Below are positions 36,155-48,006 of a DNA stretch of 64,000 bases, in pieces. The position numbers and the translations under genes are program-made. Below the pieces are notes generated by a model that saw only the letters and a list, made by a program, of their open reading frames with translations, was not told where the DNA came from and did no database searches. Every line of letters starts with the position of its first letter. Position 1 is the first letter of the stretch. Source of the DNA: Linnemannia schmuckeri (lineage: Eukaryota; Mortierellomycota; Mortierellomycetes; Mortierellales; Mortierellaceae); assembly GCA_029449235.1 (NCBI GenBank), contig JANATG010000018.1:1116001-1180000 (forward strand), written 5' to 3'.

Positions 36155-38219
36155 TTAACGGAGCATGCCGCCGAGCAAGAAGGGGTTCTCAACAACAGAC
36201 TTCCAGGCCTCGCTGAAGCGGGCGACCGTAGCTCCATCAATCACACGGTGATCAGCGCTCCAGCTGACATTGACAATCGATTGTGCAACAACACGCTCAA
36301 CCATCTTGCCGTTCTCCTCCACCATCTTGAACCGGGGCAAACGCTGCATCTTGCCAACAGCCGCAATCGCAACCTCAGACGTAACAACGACAGGGTTCAA
36401 GTATGTGCCGCCAATCATACCAACATTCGACAATGACACCGTGCCGTCCTTCAAGTCTGCCATAGAAAGCGCGTTCTTCTTTCCTGCCTCCTGTAACCTG
36501 GCAAGCTCAGATGCAATCTCAAGCACAGACAAGTTCTGAACGTTCTTGATGTTGGGCACCAACAGGCCGTTGGGGGTATCCATGGCAACGCCAATGTTGT
36601 GGGACGCACGGTACTTGAGCTTGGCAGACGAAGCCTCCTCACCATCAATCACACAGGCGTTCATGATGGGGTAGTCCTCCAGAGCAATCGAGAGAGCCTT
36701 GATAAAGATGGGCATGTACGACACCTTCTTGAAGTTATACTTCTCGGGCGTCTTGGCAACATGGGCGTTCAAGGCCGAGCGGAAGGCAGTCGCGTTGTCG
36801 AGGACAATCTCGTCGGCGAATCCAAAATGGGGGATCGACAACGACTTTGTCATCTGCTTGAACATGGCCTTCTGGATCATCGACAATGGAGTCACCTTGT
36901 CCTCGCCTCTGGGGATCGAAATCTTGGCAGAGGTAGTAGCAGCAGGAGCAGCAGCCTTGGGTGTAGCTATTGTCATATTTAGATCAAAAATAACCCTCTG
37001 TTAGTTTTGCGTTCTTGGATATATGAACAAGACTAATGCAGTATGAAAACAAAAGCAAGAGCAAAAGCAATTTCTTACCAGTGGACTGTCTGCCATTAGC
37101 AAGATAGGACATGACGTCTTCCTTCATAACACGACCACCCTTTCCAGATCCCTTGATGTTGGCAATGTCGACATTGTTCTCCTTGGCAACACGACGGACA
37201 GCAGGGGTGGCAAAGGTCAAGATGTGATCAGCAGTGGGGACCTCGGGCTTTCCACCGGCAGCAGAGGGGATATCCATCATGGCGGCAACAGCGTTCATAT
37301 CCTGAACAACGTGCGAGCGTCCCTTCAAGCCATCCTCGGGGGCGGGGGTCGAGGAAGAGACAGCATCAGGAGCAGCAGCGACGGGCTCCTCAGCACCAGA
37401 GGCAGCATCACCAGTCTCGATCTCGACCAAGGGCGATCCGACCTTGGCCATATCCCCGACCTTGTACTTAAGCGAGGCGATCGTTCCTGTGAAGCGGGAT
37501 GTGATCTCCACTGAAGCCTTGTCCGACTGAACCTCGCACAGTCTGTCGAATTCCTCAACCTTGTCACCCGTCTTCACAAACCTATTTGTTTTGCATTTGA
37601 CATGTTTTCATTTTGTCAGTCAACCATGGCATAATAACAATTAACAGGCATACACAAAACAACGCATGAAAATAAAAGGGAACTAACCATTGGATGACTT
37701 CGCACTCGGTAATACCCTCTCCAATATCGGCCAACAAGAAGGGGACCTTGGCGTTGGCCATGGCGGAGGCGTGGAAACGCTGGACACGGTTGGCGCCATA
37801 GACGTTTTGATGACGGATAGCCTTTGAGCAAAGGGCAGAAGTCGTCTAAAACAGGCAAGAAAAACATTAAGAAAACAAAAAATAGTGAGCAAAATTGTAC
37901 TAACACGCAAACATACTCACGGATCAATTACCCCACTCTTTTTGTCTTCTTTCTTTACCTTGGCGCTGATGGAATATCTGAGTCTCTGGCCAGAGATCAT
38001 GCGGGCCGCGGAGATGTATGTAGATTGACCGACCTAATTCCGAACAGAGAAGGAATTGAAGAAAAAACGATGAGTTATTTGTTGCACTTTGTTTAGCTGT
38101 CTCGCTTTTATTCATTCACTTCATTTCAGTTACTTTGACATGTCATTGCGAATTATAAAACAAGCGGCAAGTACCTTTGTCCTGAGGACGTTCAAAGAAG
38201 ACCGAGAAGCAGAGAACAT
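36155..38219 (-). CDS. Branched-chain alpha-ketoacid dehydrogenase E2 (lipoamide acyltransferase)
   Basis: E2 core of the mitochondrial branched-chain ketoacid dehydrogenase complex, transferring acyl groups from lipoyl-lysine to CoA in Leu/Ile/Val breakdown. Five exons, 38219-38175, 38033-37959, 37845-37688, 37581-37079 and 36966-36155, give 530 residues. Exons 1-3 encode an Arg/Ser-rich presequence ending near RFHASAMA. The lipoyl domain starts VPFLLADIGEGITECEVIQW, with the lipoylated Lys at about 114 in QSDKASVEI. The E3/E1-binding domain has ATPAVRRVAKENNVDI with GSGKGGRVMKEDV. The catalytic domain ends with SADHRVIDG (His about 500). GEGI...QW and the catalytic domain fit the BCKDH E2 (DBT) better than pyruvate or oxoglutarate E2. 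Donor GTAAAG of exon 2 was chosen because it keeps frame. Confidence 0.9.
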
Positions 38220-39210
38220 GACTGAAAATGTATATTTACTAATTTATTAATGATGGAAAGAAGTGAAAAAGAAATAGTTAGTAACTCGGATCGTGTCTTG
38301 CTTTGGCTTTGCTTTTGCTTTTAGATTAGGAGAAAGGAAAAGGGGTCAAGTGTGAAAGCATGCTTCTACTCCTTTTCTCCTTCTACTTCCTTCCCATCCT
38401 CTTCTTGATGTTCTCACTGTTATGTTTGTTGTGATGGAATGTGAAGATGAGACGAGGGAAGTCTGATGTCCTGCTCATCCTGTACGAGTGAGTGCAGGTT
38501 GATCCGAATCTGATGACTCGCAAGAAGGTCATCGTATGTATGTGTGTGTGCGAGTGTGTGTGTGTGTTTATGCTTACATATGAGGAGTGTGAGTGTGAGT
38601 ATGTGTGTGAAAAGGAGTGGGGAGTGTGTTAAGGTATAAAGGAAGGACAAAAGGGGGTAGAGAGAGGGAGGGAGTACAGAAAGAAGGAGGAAAAGAGAGT
38701 GGAGTGGAGAGGAAAGAGTGGAGAGGAAGAAAAAGAAGAGAGGAAAGTAAAATAAGTAGAGGAACGTGAGAAAAAAACGAGGGTTGGGGGGGGGGAGAGG
38801 AGGAGGAGGAAATAAAAAAGATGACTGAGAGGCAGACGGAGAAAAGGAAGGAGAAGGGTGTCTGGCTGACTTGTCGGGGGATGTGAGAAAGAGTGCGAAG
38901 AACATGGAAAAAAAAAATTGTCCCACGCAAATTTCCCACGCTTTGGTAGGAAGTAACTGATGTGGAAACTCAAAAATTGAGATTGGACTGACGTGTATTT
39001 TCTTTATTTCCATCCCTTTCATATCTCATCTGGCTGCATTCTGAAGTCTACTGACGATTCTTTTCTTTTCTTTTTATTCAAAGCTAAAGCCGGCTTTTTT
39101 TTTATTTTTTTATTTTTATTTCTAAGCTAAAGGGGAAAACTAAATGTAAAAGAGGTAGATGAACGGGATATATAATGTCTAGTAAGGACAAGATGAATAA
39201 GGTGGACTGT
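38220..39210. other. Intergenic, pyrimidine-rich leader and (GT)n tract
   Basis: Spacer between the E2 start codon and the RanGAP stop codon. It holds a GT-rich microsatellite around 38537-38568 and purine-rich blocks at 38640-38830 that read as long Ser/Leu/Phe ORFs on the minus strand. Those ORFs look compositional. The region probably contains the E2 promoter and the RanGAP 3' UTR. Confidence 0.5.
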
Positions 39211-40766
39211 TTACACCTTCAACTTGGAGGCAAGATCGGCTAATTCATCATCGGCAGACTTCTTCTTCTCCTCGTCCTCCTTGTCAGAGTCAGAGTCAGA
39301 GCTGGAATCTGATCCTGATCCAGACTCGTCTTCAGACTCGGGCTCCTCCATATCGTCCAACTCTCCAAGAGCATCGCCGTGGTCATGTCTAGCCAAAGCA
39401 TCGCGAATGGCATCGATAGCAGCGCTGTCCTCCTCAACCTGGTTTCCGTTCAACTCCAAAGATGTCAAGTTGGCGAGGTGCTCCGAGATAACAGCAGCCA
39501 ATTCCAAGACACCATCCTCCTTCATCTCGCCGTAAGTGAAATCAAGCGACTCAATCTTGGGGTTCTTGCCGAGGGCAAGAGCACGCGAAAGCAAGATGGT
39601 GCCCTTGTTGGACAACAAGCACTCGCCAAAGTTGAGGCGCTTCAGCTCAGGCCAGGTGGGGAGAGCAGTGGCAAAGGCGCGGCATCCACGAGCAGTAAAA
39701 GTGTTGTCCTGCAAGTCCAGAATCTCAAGTCCGGGACAGTTGGTCAATCCAGCAGCCAAAGCTTCAATGCCCTCCATGCGAATTCCGTTCTGGGGCATGG
39801 CGACGTGGGTCAAAGTGCCGTGAGCAGCAAAGGCCTTGGCCAAATCAGGAGCCGATCCGTTCTCGAGACGGTTACGTCCTGCAATGACGACCCTGAGCGA
39901 AGACTTTTTGCCCTCGGCAACGTTCTTCTCGTGGGCAGTCATCAGGGCCTCGGCCAAGACTTTGCCTCCTGTAATGCCCAATCCGTTGTTGTTAAGCTTC
40001 AAGACCTGCAAGTTTCTGTTGGTGGTCAAGAACTCGACCAAGGGAATGACACCGGCAGCTCCAAAGGCGTTGTCACTGAGGTTGAGTTCGACGAGGTGCT
40101 CCTTGTCCTTCAAAGCCTCTCCAAAAGCGACCAAACAGTCGGGAATCTCGGATTTGAGGCGTCCAGTAAAGATGTCAGAGAAGTTGGCAACCTAGGATTG
40201 TCAATGTAGAAAGGCAGTAGTTGAGTAAAAGAGAGGGTTGCTATTAGAACGAGAATGAAGTGATTGAGCATATCACTAGTCTCCTTTCCCTTCTAAGCAA
40301 AGCCTCCTTTAGCATCTTTTGCTTTGCTATAAACAAGCTCTATGTGTGGAAAAAGTCTAACTCTTTTCTCCACTCCCCTTCACCTCTTGTCAAAAAAGTA
40401 GAGAGCCTTTGATGTTGATATTGTGGTTGAGGCTTCTGTACCTGTTCTCGTCTCACGACACCCTGATTGGTTCCCCTTTTCCTCTCACCACTTCATACCT
40501 CTCCTCACACACCTGTACTCCTTTCCTCGATAGACGTTGAAACATATTTTTCTCCTGTTGTTATTACAGTGTTTTACCTTGATAAGAGACTTCTTGGCCA
40601 AGGCAGCAGCAAGGGCGCGGCAGGCCTCGACACCGAACGTGTTTCCGCTGAGGATAACATTCTCCAAAGCATCCATGCCCGAGATGGTCTCGATAAACTC
40701 TTTGACATCGTCGGCAGTCTGGAGCTTGAGGCCGCGGCCTTCGATGGTGAAGGTTGTAGTCGACAT
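39211..40766 (-). CDS. rna1: Ran GTPase-activating protein (RanGAP1/Rna1)
   Basis: Leucine-rich-repeat GTPase activator for Ran, keeping Ran-GDP cytosolic for nuclear transport and spindle assembly. Two exons, 40766-40578 and 40191-39211, encode 389 residues, nearly the length of fission-yeast Rna1. LRRs run from about residue 10 to 340, with units such as LVELNLSDNAFGAAG, LQVLKLNNNGLGITGG, LEILDLQDNTFTARG and LTSLELNGNQVEEDS. The segment SDIFTGRLKSEIPDCL carries the Arg expected of the RanGAP active-site loop. The acidic Ser/Asp/Glu tail (about 345-375) is also typical of Rna1. The start is 465 bp from the divergent Mps1-type kinase gene, so the two probably share a promoter region. Confidence 0.95.
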
Positions 40767-41231
40767 TGTTATGAATCTAGTGACAATAAAGCGGAGACTC
40801 GATTAGTCGCTGTTCCTCGGCTGTTATTGACGGTGGGGTGATTGCTGAGAGTCTCTGTCGTATGATTCTAAATCTGCCTCTGTAGTTTGATGATGGTGAG
40901 TGACTTACAAAGAAAGTAGGGACGAGAGGGCGGTGAAGGAGGAGTGTAGCAACAAAGGAGAAAAAGAAGAAAGTCAACCCACTGTCTTCCCTTCACCACA
41001 AGAAAAAAAAAAAATGGTGGCTGAGCTGAACATAACTCGACTCCCGCCAGTGCGCTAAAGTGAGAGTCGGACCCCTCCTTTATTTTTCTCCTTTTTCCCT
41101 CTTTATTCCTTTTTTTTTTCAGTACGCCCATCTACTGCCCATCGACACTCGGACTGCACACACGTTACACATCACTGCTGCATCATCCTTGTCGTCCTCA
41201 CTACTTCCTCCCTCCCTCATCGCCTCAAGTA
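40767..41231. promoter_or_regulatory. Shared divergent promoter region, rna1 and mps1
   Basis: The 465 bp between two outward-facing start codons must contain the promoters of the RanGAP gene (minus strand) and the Mps1-type kinase gene (plus strand). A pyrimidine tract precedes the kinase start. No clear TATA box is visible. Shared use is inferred from arrangement only. Confidence 0.5.
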
Positions 41232-44200
41232 ATGACCGACCTTGAGAGCAGAGAAAAGGTAAGCCCTTCACCCACATTCATCACAACACTCATTTACTCA
41301 CACACGTGTGCTGAAAAACAGAAAAAAAAAAAAAAAACAAACACAAGCAACAACAGCTTGAGTAGTGCCACTGTTGCCATCGCCATGCAAGCACTTACTA
41401 ACACCCACTCCCCGCTCAATCCCATACTAATAGAAGCGAGGTCCTCCGCCAAAGCTGCAGCCGATCAATATCGGACAGCCGAAGGACAAGGAAGCCCACC
41501 TCGCAGACTACTTTGGGGAAGGGAGTCTTCCGTTTACTACCACACCTTCCCTCAACATACGCCCTCCGAAACGATCCATCTTCTCCAAAGTCACCACAAA
41601 CACCAACACGAACATCAACAACAGCAGCTATTCTGTCGCAACTGGCATTACTACCTCGAACACTAATATCCGCGACGCCTCTGGCTCCAACTCCAATACA
41701 CCAGGCGTCAATATCGATCCAAAGGACTCGTCATCAATACAACAACCCTCTACAGCAACAATCTCTCGACCAGGTCATCACATCGCTACCGCCTCTGACC
41801 GGGAATCTGGAACAGATGCTGTCAAGACTTCGCAGCCTCTTGGAAATGCCAATGTAACAGACACGGCGTCGGATTCTATGATCCTTCATCGAGTCCGATC
41901 TTCATCGAGGCTGACTCGTCAGGAACCATTTCAGAAAAAAGAATACACATCTCCACTTGAATTAGATAAACCAGCATTGACAGAACCCGTTGGTGCCATT
42001 TCCGAGCCCAAGGTAAAGCGAGGCTATGAACATTTCCGCTCGACCAACTTGCCGTTATTTTCACTCATATTTGCAGTACCAACTAAACGGCATTCTTATA
42101 ATATGGGTATAGGTTGCATTTGCTCCACCTCCAAGCAGGATATCCAGGAACCCAGAAGGAAAGGAGAACCTCACACCACGGACATCGTTAACTTCTAGAT
42201 CGTATCTCAGAAAGTCCATTCCCTCCAAATCAACAGCACCCCGGAAATCGTTCAACTGGGGTAAACGACAACTTTTCGGCTTACCTTTCTTTGCAATCAT
42301 CATCATCAAGGAAGAGACAACAAGACAAAGTCAGAGGGCTAACTAAGTCACGACGTTTGTTTTTTCTTACTCCATAGGCCCTGCACAGAGGGAAGTCGGA
42401 GAGCCCGCAGAGCAGGAAGAGTCAAAGGGATCTACGTCAAACAACATCGGTACGGAGGTGTAGGCTACTTGGTGATCGTAATGAAAGAAAGGGGAAAAAA
42501 GAACATGGCTGTGCGATGGTCATTGATTCTAAACATACTTTTGTATCTCTCTGAATATGATAGAAAATACTATACCCCCGACAATCGAGCAGAACATGGA
42601 CACGGCAACAGTGGCAGGAGCGGTGATAGCAGGGGCGACAGTACCAAGCACGCCAGATGACTCTGGAACTTCATCAGTAGATTTGGCTATTCAGGATCTG
42701 CAAGTGGACGATGTGGCTGCAGGGTCAGGGTCGAGTTCAGAACTGACGCGGGGCCGTCAGGGTGTCAAACGCGACATGGATGAGGCTGGTTCCTCAGCCA
42801 AACGGCGGAAAGAATTTCATCCGCAGGTACACTTCCAGCCTTTTAGTCTTGCGGATGAAGACGAAAGGAAAGCGAAACCACAGAGCTCACAAAGTATTTT
42901 TTTTGTAATTAATTAGGATGATCCAGCGCGTCTGGCGATCAAAAGGACTAGTTTTGGGACCTTGCCGAGTCCTCCATCACCTCGCCTGCCTACGACAGCA
43001 TCGTCTCGTATATTTGAACTCTCTTTCACGGACGAGAAATCCAAACCGAGCGAGGAATCAACACCTGTACAGAGGAGAGAGGAACGTGAAGTGATCGAGC
43101 GGAAACATGCACCACCAAATTCACCCCAGGCTATTAAGGCGGCGTTTCACTTTCCGCCTCCAGGATCTTCTCAACCTTCCTCAACCCCACCTGCCCAGCA
43201 GCAACAGCAACAACAACAACAACAGCAACAACAACAACAACAACAGCAACAACAACAGCAGCAGCAACAGCAGCAACCACAATCATCTTTACCACCACAA
43301 CAGCAGCGGCCGCAGCATGGAGATGGGATTGCCTCGATCGCGCAAAATCTGGTTGTGGGCACTCCCAAGACAAATCCACGGCCTTTCGTCAATCTACCTG
43401 ACGCTCAGGGACGTTCAGGAAGCGGAGTGATGTCACCTCCGTTTTCTACTGCATCACTGTCTGTCAATACGAGCAGCAGTCGAGGAGATTTGGGTTATCG
43501 AACTGTCATGATGGTCAACAACAGACCCTACACAAAACTAGCGCAGGTTGGTAAAGGAGGCAGTTCCAAGGTGTACAAAGTCCTGGCAAGCAACTCTAGG
43601 GTCCTTGCGTTGAAAAAGGTTTCCTTTGAGAACGCGGATCAATCGACTATCAATGGCTATGTGAATGAGATCAGGTTGCTGAGGAAAATGGTCCATACTT
43701 CGCGGATCATTCGACTCTGGGACGCCGAAGTCAACCACGCCAAAGGATACCTTTCTCTTGTGAGTCCTCTCTCATTTTCTTGTATTGTAGAGTGTGTTAT
43801 ATTTGTTACTTGATGTGACTCCTAATATCCCCTAATATGATCTGACACGATAGGTTATGGAGTTTGGCGAGATTGATCTGGCGCACATGCTTCAGAACCA
43901 ACAAACCCAACCCTTTGACCTTCACTTTATCGGACTTTATTGGCGCCAGGTAAAGAACCCAGCATCGAGATATTGCATGGCTGTACTGGCTAATGTTGGT
44001 ATTGTTATATTTCGCGCTGACCAATATTTCCTGCGCATGGCTACGTTGAAAATAGATGCTGGAAGCGGTGCAAGTGGTGCACGATTTGAAGATTGTGCAT
44101 TCGGATTTGAAACCCGCAAACTTTTTGCTAGTAGAAGGATCGCTCAAGTTGATTGATTTCGGAATCGCCAATGCGATTGCGAACGACACAACCAACATCC

Positions 44201-45009
44201 ATCGGGAGGGGCAACTTGGAACAGCAAACTACATGTCACCCGAGGCGATTTCGTCAAACCCGCAAGCAGGAGGATGCCGTAAACTGGGCAAACCTTCGGA
44301 TGTCTGGTCGTTGGGCTGTATCCTATACCAGATGGTCTATGGCAAGGCACCTTTCTCGGATGTCACCAATGTGTTCCAGAAACTCAACGTGATTACCAAC
44401 CCAGATTATCAAATCAAGTTCCCGTCAACCATACGGTCGCCACTCCATCCCAGACAGCCACAATCCAATCCGCTCCCACCGGCACCACCGTCTGCACCAG
44501 GATCAGCAGCAGCAGCAGGGGATGGAGCCATTACAGGATCGACGATGTCACTGGGCACGGATACGTCTTCACTACCAGATTCAATACCGACGGTCCCTAC
44601 TATCGTCGACATTGACCCTAATTTAATCCGCGTCATGAAGGGCTGTCTCGCTCACAAGGTGTCCGACCGCTTAACTATCCCCGAACTCCTCGCCGACCCC
44701 TTTCTGCACCCTTATATTTCCACTCCCCCTGAATCTTCATCGTCATCGTCCGAAGCAGGAACAGGAACAAAAGCATCGGTAACGATGGATATCGACACGC
44801 TTCATGAAGTGATGCAGGCGTCCATGGTCTTTGCAGCCAACCATGTGACATCCAACGGCAATAATAGTAACAGCAGTAGCGGAGAAATGATTGGCAAGGC
44901 GATCGTCCAATCTACAACCGAACAAGTCTGGCGCCACCTTCAGGCCAAGAAGAAGGCTGGTGCTACTGGTTCTACTACTGGTGGTGGCCGATTCTTCATA
45001 TCGGACTAG
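41232..45009 (+). CDS. mps1: Mps1/TTK-type dual-specificity spindle-checkpoint kinase
   Basis: Kinetochore kinase of the spindle assembly checkpoint. Eight exons, 41232-41258, 41434-42012, 42113-42260, 42378-42449, 42564-42826, 42917-43759, 43854-43949 and 44056-45009, join in frame to 993 residues. The long N-terminus is Ser/Thr/Pro-rich with a poly-Gln run at about 457-485. The kinase domain starts near 567: YTKLAQVGKGGSSKVYKV, Lys in LALKKV, catalytic loop HSDLKPANFLL, DFG in LKLIDFGIAN, and GTANYMSPEAI. HSD instead of HRD, with LIDFGIAN, marks the TTK family. A Pro/Ala/Ser-rich insert of about 65 residues lies between KFPSTI and DPNLIRVMKGCL, and a Ser-rich tail follows. Exon 1 is only 27 nt; exon 2 starts after a TACTAAT-AG acceptor. 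Confidence 0.9.
43197..43276 (+). repeat. CAA/CAG poly-glutamine array within mps1
   Basis: A run of mixed CAA and CAG codons encodes about 28 consecutive Gln, with further Gln, Pro and Ser just after. The mixed codons imply an older tract than a pure microsatellite. It is upstream of the kinase domain and probably length-variable between strains. Confidence 0.85.
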
Positions 45010-45518
45010 CAAGCAGTGAGTCGCATATCTTTCTAACCTCCCTCTCCTTTCTTTAATTTTTACCTTCTCAAACCACGCAACACAAACGCAACAACCCCAC
45101 AAAAAGATTCTCAACACACCTTTCAAACCTTCCTTCTATCCTTATGTCATCAATCCCCCACAACCCCTTCGCATGTAGAAAACCCTTCACCAATGTACAA
45201 CAAACAAACAAATTTGATCAACCAACCTAACCGTACAATGTGAAATGTGCTTTGTTGATGTTGTTATTCATTTTTGTGGAATTTTATTTTTGTTTGCAGA
45301 AGTAGAAAAAAGAGTGGGTGCCAAATGCAATAGGGAAAGTTGAGAAGGTGAAATGGAGGAATAAAGAAAGACTGATAGTATGGTTGCTATGTACAGAAAA
45401 GAACAAAAAAAAAAAAGAGTCCGCTAAATTGAAAAAAGGCTACGAAAGTTGAGCAAGTTGTTGAATGGTGCAAATTATTCCCCCCTCAGTTGCCTCCTGT
45501 CGCTGTCATCATGTAAAC

Positions 45519-48006
45519 TTAAGCATGAGCTTGCAGAACCTTGACGGCATTAGCGAGCGCAGCGAGAGCAAGAACACTCCAAGAGATATAAGTGCCGACA
45601 TCCCGACCGGACGCATGGACGCCATCAACAATACCCATCAACTTCAAGGCATCATTGAACAGTCCTCCCTGCATCACCTGAGCCGTGATCAGACCCAAGA
45701 ACAAGGTGTGCAATGCGGCGCGATTGAAGCCGCTGAGTTCCAAGAGGACCAAGAGGATCAAGGTGACGGGGACGACGGAGGTGAATTGGAGGAGGACGGT
45801 TCCGAATGAATCGCGTTCTTTTTCGAGGGCTTCCTCTGCGCTGGGCTTCGTGCGGTACTTTTCAATTGTCGCTGTGTGTTCTCCCGCTCCTAGAAGATGG
45901 AGTGGAAAATAATAGAGAGGAGGTCAGTACGTTGAGGATAGGGAGTGGAACACTAATAATTACAAGACGAATATGGACACGAGAGCTAAAAGAAGGTTGC
46001 GTACCATTGGCGTGATCAGTGTTTTTGACGACGGTAAAGGTCTTTTGTTTGGGATCCGACATGCGGGCAAGACTCTTGGCGCGCCAGATGCGGAAGGCGA
46101 GGTAGATGAAATAGATCGCCAAGACAGATCCATAGACAGAGCTGACGTTCAACTCGTGAGGCTCCTCGGTATCCGCAAACCAGTGACGATGAACTCCATC
46201 GAGGGTTTTGTGGTAGCCGGCCTTAACCTTGTGGACTTGGGACCGAGGTGTGTCAGTGGCAGAGCCCCACATCGAGTTGATAGAGGCTGTGGCATGCTCG
46301 TAGCCTTGGCGGGCCTTGTCGGTCGCAGAGTGGTACTTGCTCTCGGCGTCGTCGGCCAGACTCTTGGCATCGCTTGTGACGCGGTGGACGGCAGACGAGG
46401 CGGACCTGGAGGCGTGGTTGGACAGCGATGAGGCTGACTTGGACGCCTCGTGGAGTGCAGAGGAGCCCGATTTGGACGCGTGATGAAGGGCCGATGCGCC
46501 GGACTTGGAGGCATGCTGGGAGATGGAGGATCCAGACTTGGATGCATGATACGAAGCCGAGCTGGCAGACTTGGATGCAACATGGGCTGCGTGCTCGAGC
46601 TTAGCCTTGAGGTAGGCCGTGTCGCGGTTGAAGGTCTCGATGGCAGTGTCGTAGGCGTTGCGAGGGGCGGACTTGATCTTGGCCTCGGCATCTTTGAGGG
46701 TTGTAGTAAACGCATTGTTGGCATCCTGGACGGCCTTGTGAACACGCGACTTGTCGGCCGAATCCTTGGTGGCGCGAATGGCCTCGTTGATGTTGTTTCG
46801 GGAGGTGTTGATGGTGCGCTGGAGGTTGTTCAACAGAGAGTTGTAGGCCTCTGTACGGGTGTTCTTGACGTTCTTGAGCGTGTTCTTGAAGACGCGTTCG
46901 TAGTGGTCCTTGTGGTCACCGGCATTGTCGATGACGGCGTTCCACTGGGAGGTTAACCAGGAATCGGTCTGCTCCTCATAAAACTTGAGCTCATTCAGCT
47001 TGGACTTGATCTTGTCGACCATCTCATCGAGTTCATCAATTGCCTTCTCGTCCGCACGACCGACACGGTCCAGCAAGCTATGGTACTGGTCCCGGACGGG
47101 CTTGAGACCGGCCTCAAAAGAACTCGCCGAAGGAGCGTGCTTGGCCTTGATCCCAGCCTGGGAGAAGAGACCCGTCAGGGTATCATGGACCTTCTCCAGA
47201 GGGAGATGCTTCTTGGGCAAGGTCTTGATCGACAGATGGCTATGATCATTCCGACGGGGATGATCCCAGATTTCACGACAATCCCAGCTGGTTCCCGCCG
47301 GGCTAGGACCAGTAGAGAACCAGTACTGCGAACCAGAAGGGTAGCACGTATATTTGGGCGGGTTGTAAGCAAGCGAGTTAACCGCGCTCTTGAACTTATC
47401 CCACTTTCTATGGGTAGCCTCCGAAGCCTGATCCTTGATCTCGCCAACCTCCTTCTCGGTCGAATCAACAGCCTGGAACCACTTGTGCTTGGCCTTCTCA
47501 TGCGCCTCCTCATGGACACGCTCAGCGGCAGCAAGGGCATCCTTATACTTCTTGTCCGCAGCCTCAAACGCCTCCCTTGCCTCCCTCTTGTAGCCCAGAT
47601 AAGCCCAGCGGGCCTCGGCGGCCGCCTCGTCACGGGCCTTCTTGGCCTCGATCACTAGCTCCTTGGCGGCCTCGTCTGCGTCCTGGGTCAGCGTCTTCCA
47701 GTAGTCGTATGCACGTCGCATCACCCCGTTGACCTTCCACCGTGCGGGATCACGGTACTGTGTCGTATCCGCCTCGTCATCCCCATCATCATCATCGTCC
47801 TCCGCCTCGTGATGGTGGTGATGCGAGGGGAACCAGTAGTCGCGGAAGGTACGACGGACGTTCTCGACGACACCTGGAGAAGAGTCCTTGGGTTCAGCGA
47901 GGATCTCTTGGTGCTCGGAGACGATAGTGGTTGTACGTGTGACGATGGTGGTTGTTGCGTCGTTCTTGACGGTGTGGGTGCTGACTGTTTCTGCTTCGAG
48001 CGTCAT
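45519..48006 (-). CDS. Coiled-coil/11-mer-repeat protein with C-terminal MAPEG-like membrane domain
   Basis: Two exons, 48006-46005 and 45889-45519, encode 790 residues. After a Thr-rich N-terminus comes an HHHHH/acidic stretch (about 60-75), then long Ala/Glu/Lys-rich helical segments (about 95-210 and 330-470). Six consecutive 11-residue repeats follow at about 477-542 (46578-46381), of the form ASKSxSSxxxH. A hydrophobic helix VYGSVLAIYFIYLAFRIWRA near 625 and, after the intron, QFTSVVPVTLILLVLLELSG, ALHTLFLGLITAQVM and YISWSVLALAALANAVKVL form a MAPEG-like four-helix layout. MAPEG proteins are usually about 150 residues, so a 600-residue extension is unusual. Start 48006 was preferred over the longer open frame from 48288, whose first 94 codons are a pyrimidine-rich leader. 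Function unknown; membrane association inferred. Confidence 0.8.
46381..46578 (-). repeat. Six tandem 33-bp (11-residue) coding repeats
   Basis: Six units of 33 bp encode successive 11-residue blocks: ASKSASSASYH, ASKSGSSISQH, ASKSGASALHH, ASKSGSSALHE, ASKSASSLSNH and ASRSASSAVHR. Period 11 is typical of amphipathic helices that lie on lipid surfaces (for example perilipins, synucleins and some LEA proteins). Here the faces are Ser/Ala and Lys/His, so membrane binding is a hypothesis. Confidence 0.85.

Noticed and set aside
38420..39022. 200-codon minus-strand ORF before the E2 gene
   Set aside because: Ser/Leu/Phe/His low-complexity translation of purine-rich DNA and a GT microsatellite.
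39379..40209. 276-codon + strand ORF opposite rna1
   Set aside because: Antisense shadow of leucine-rich repeats; no independent support.
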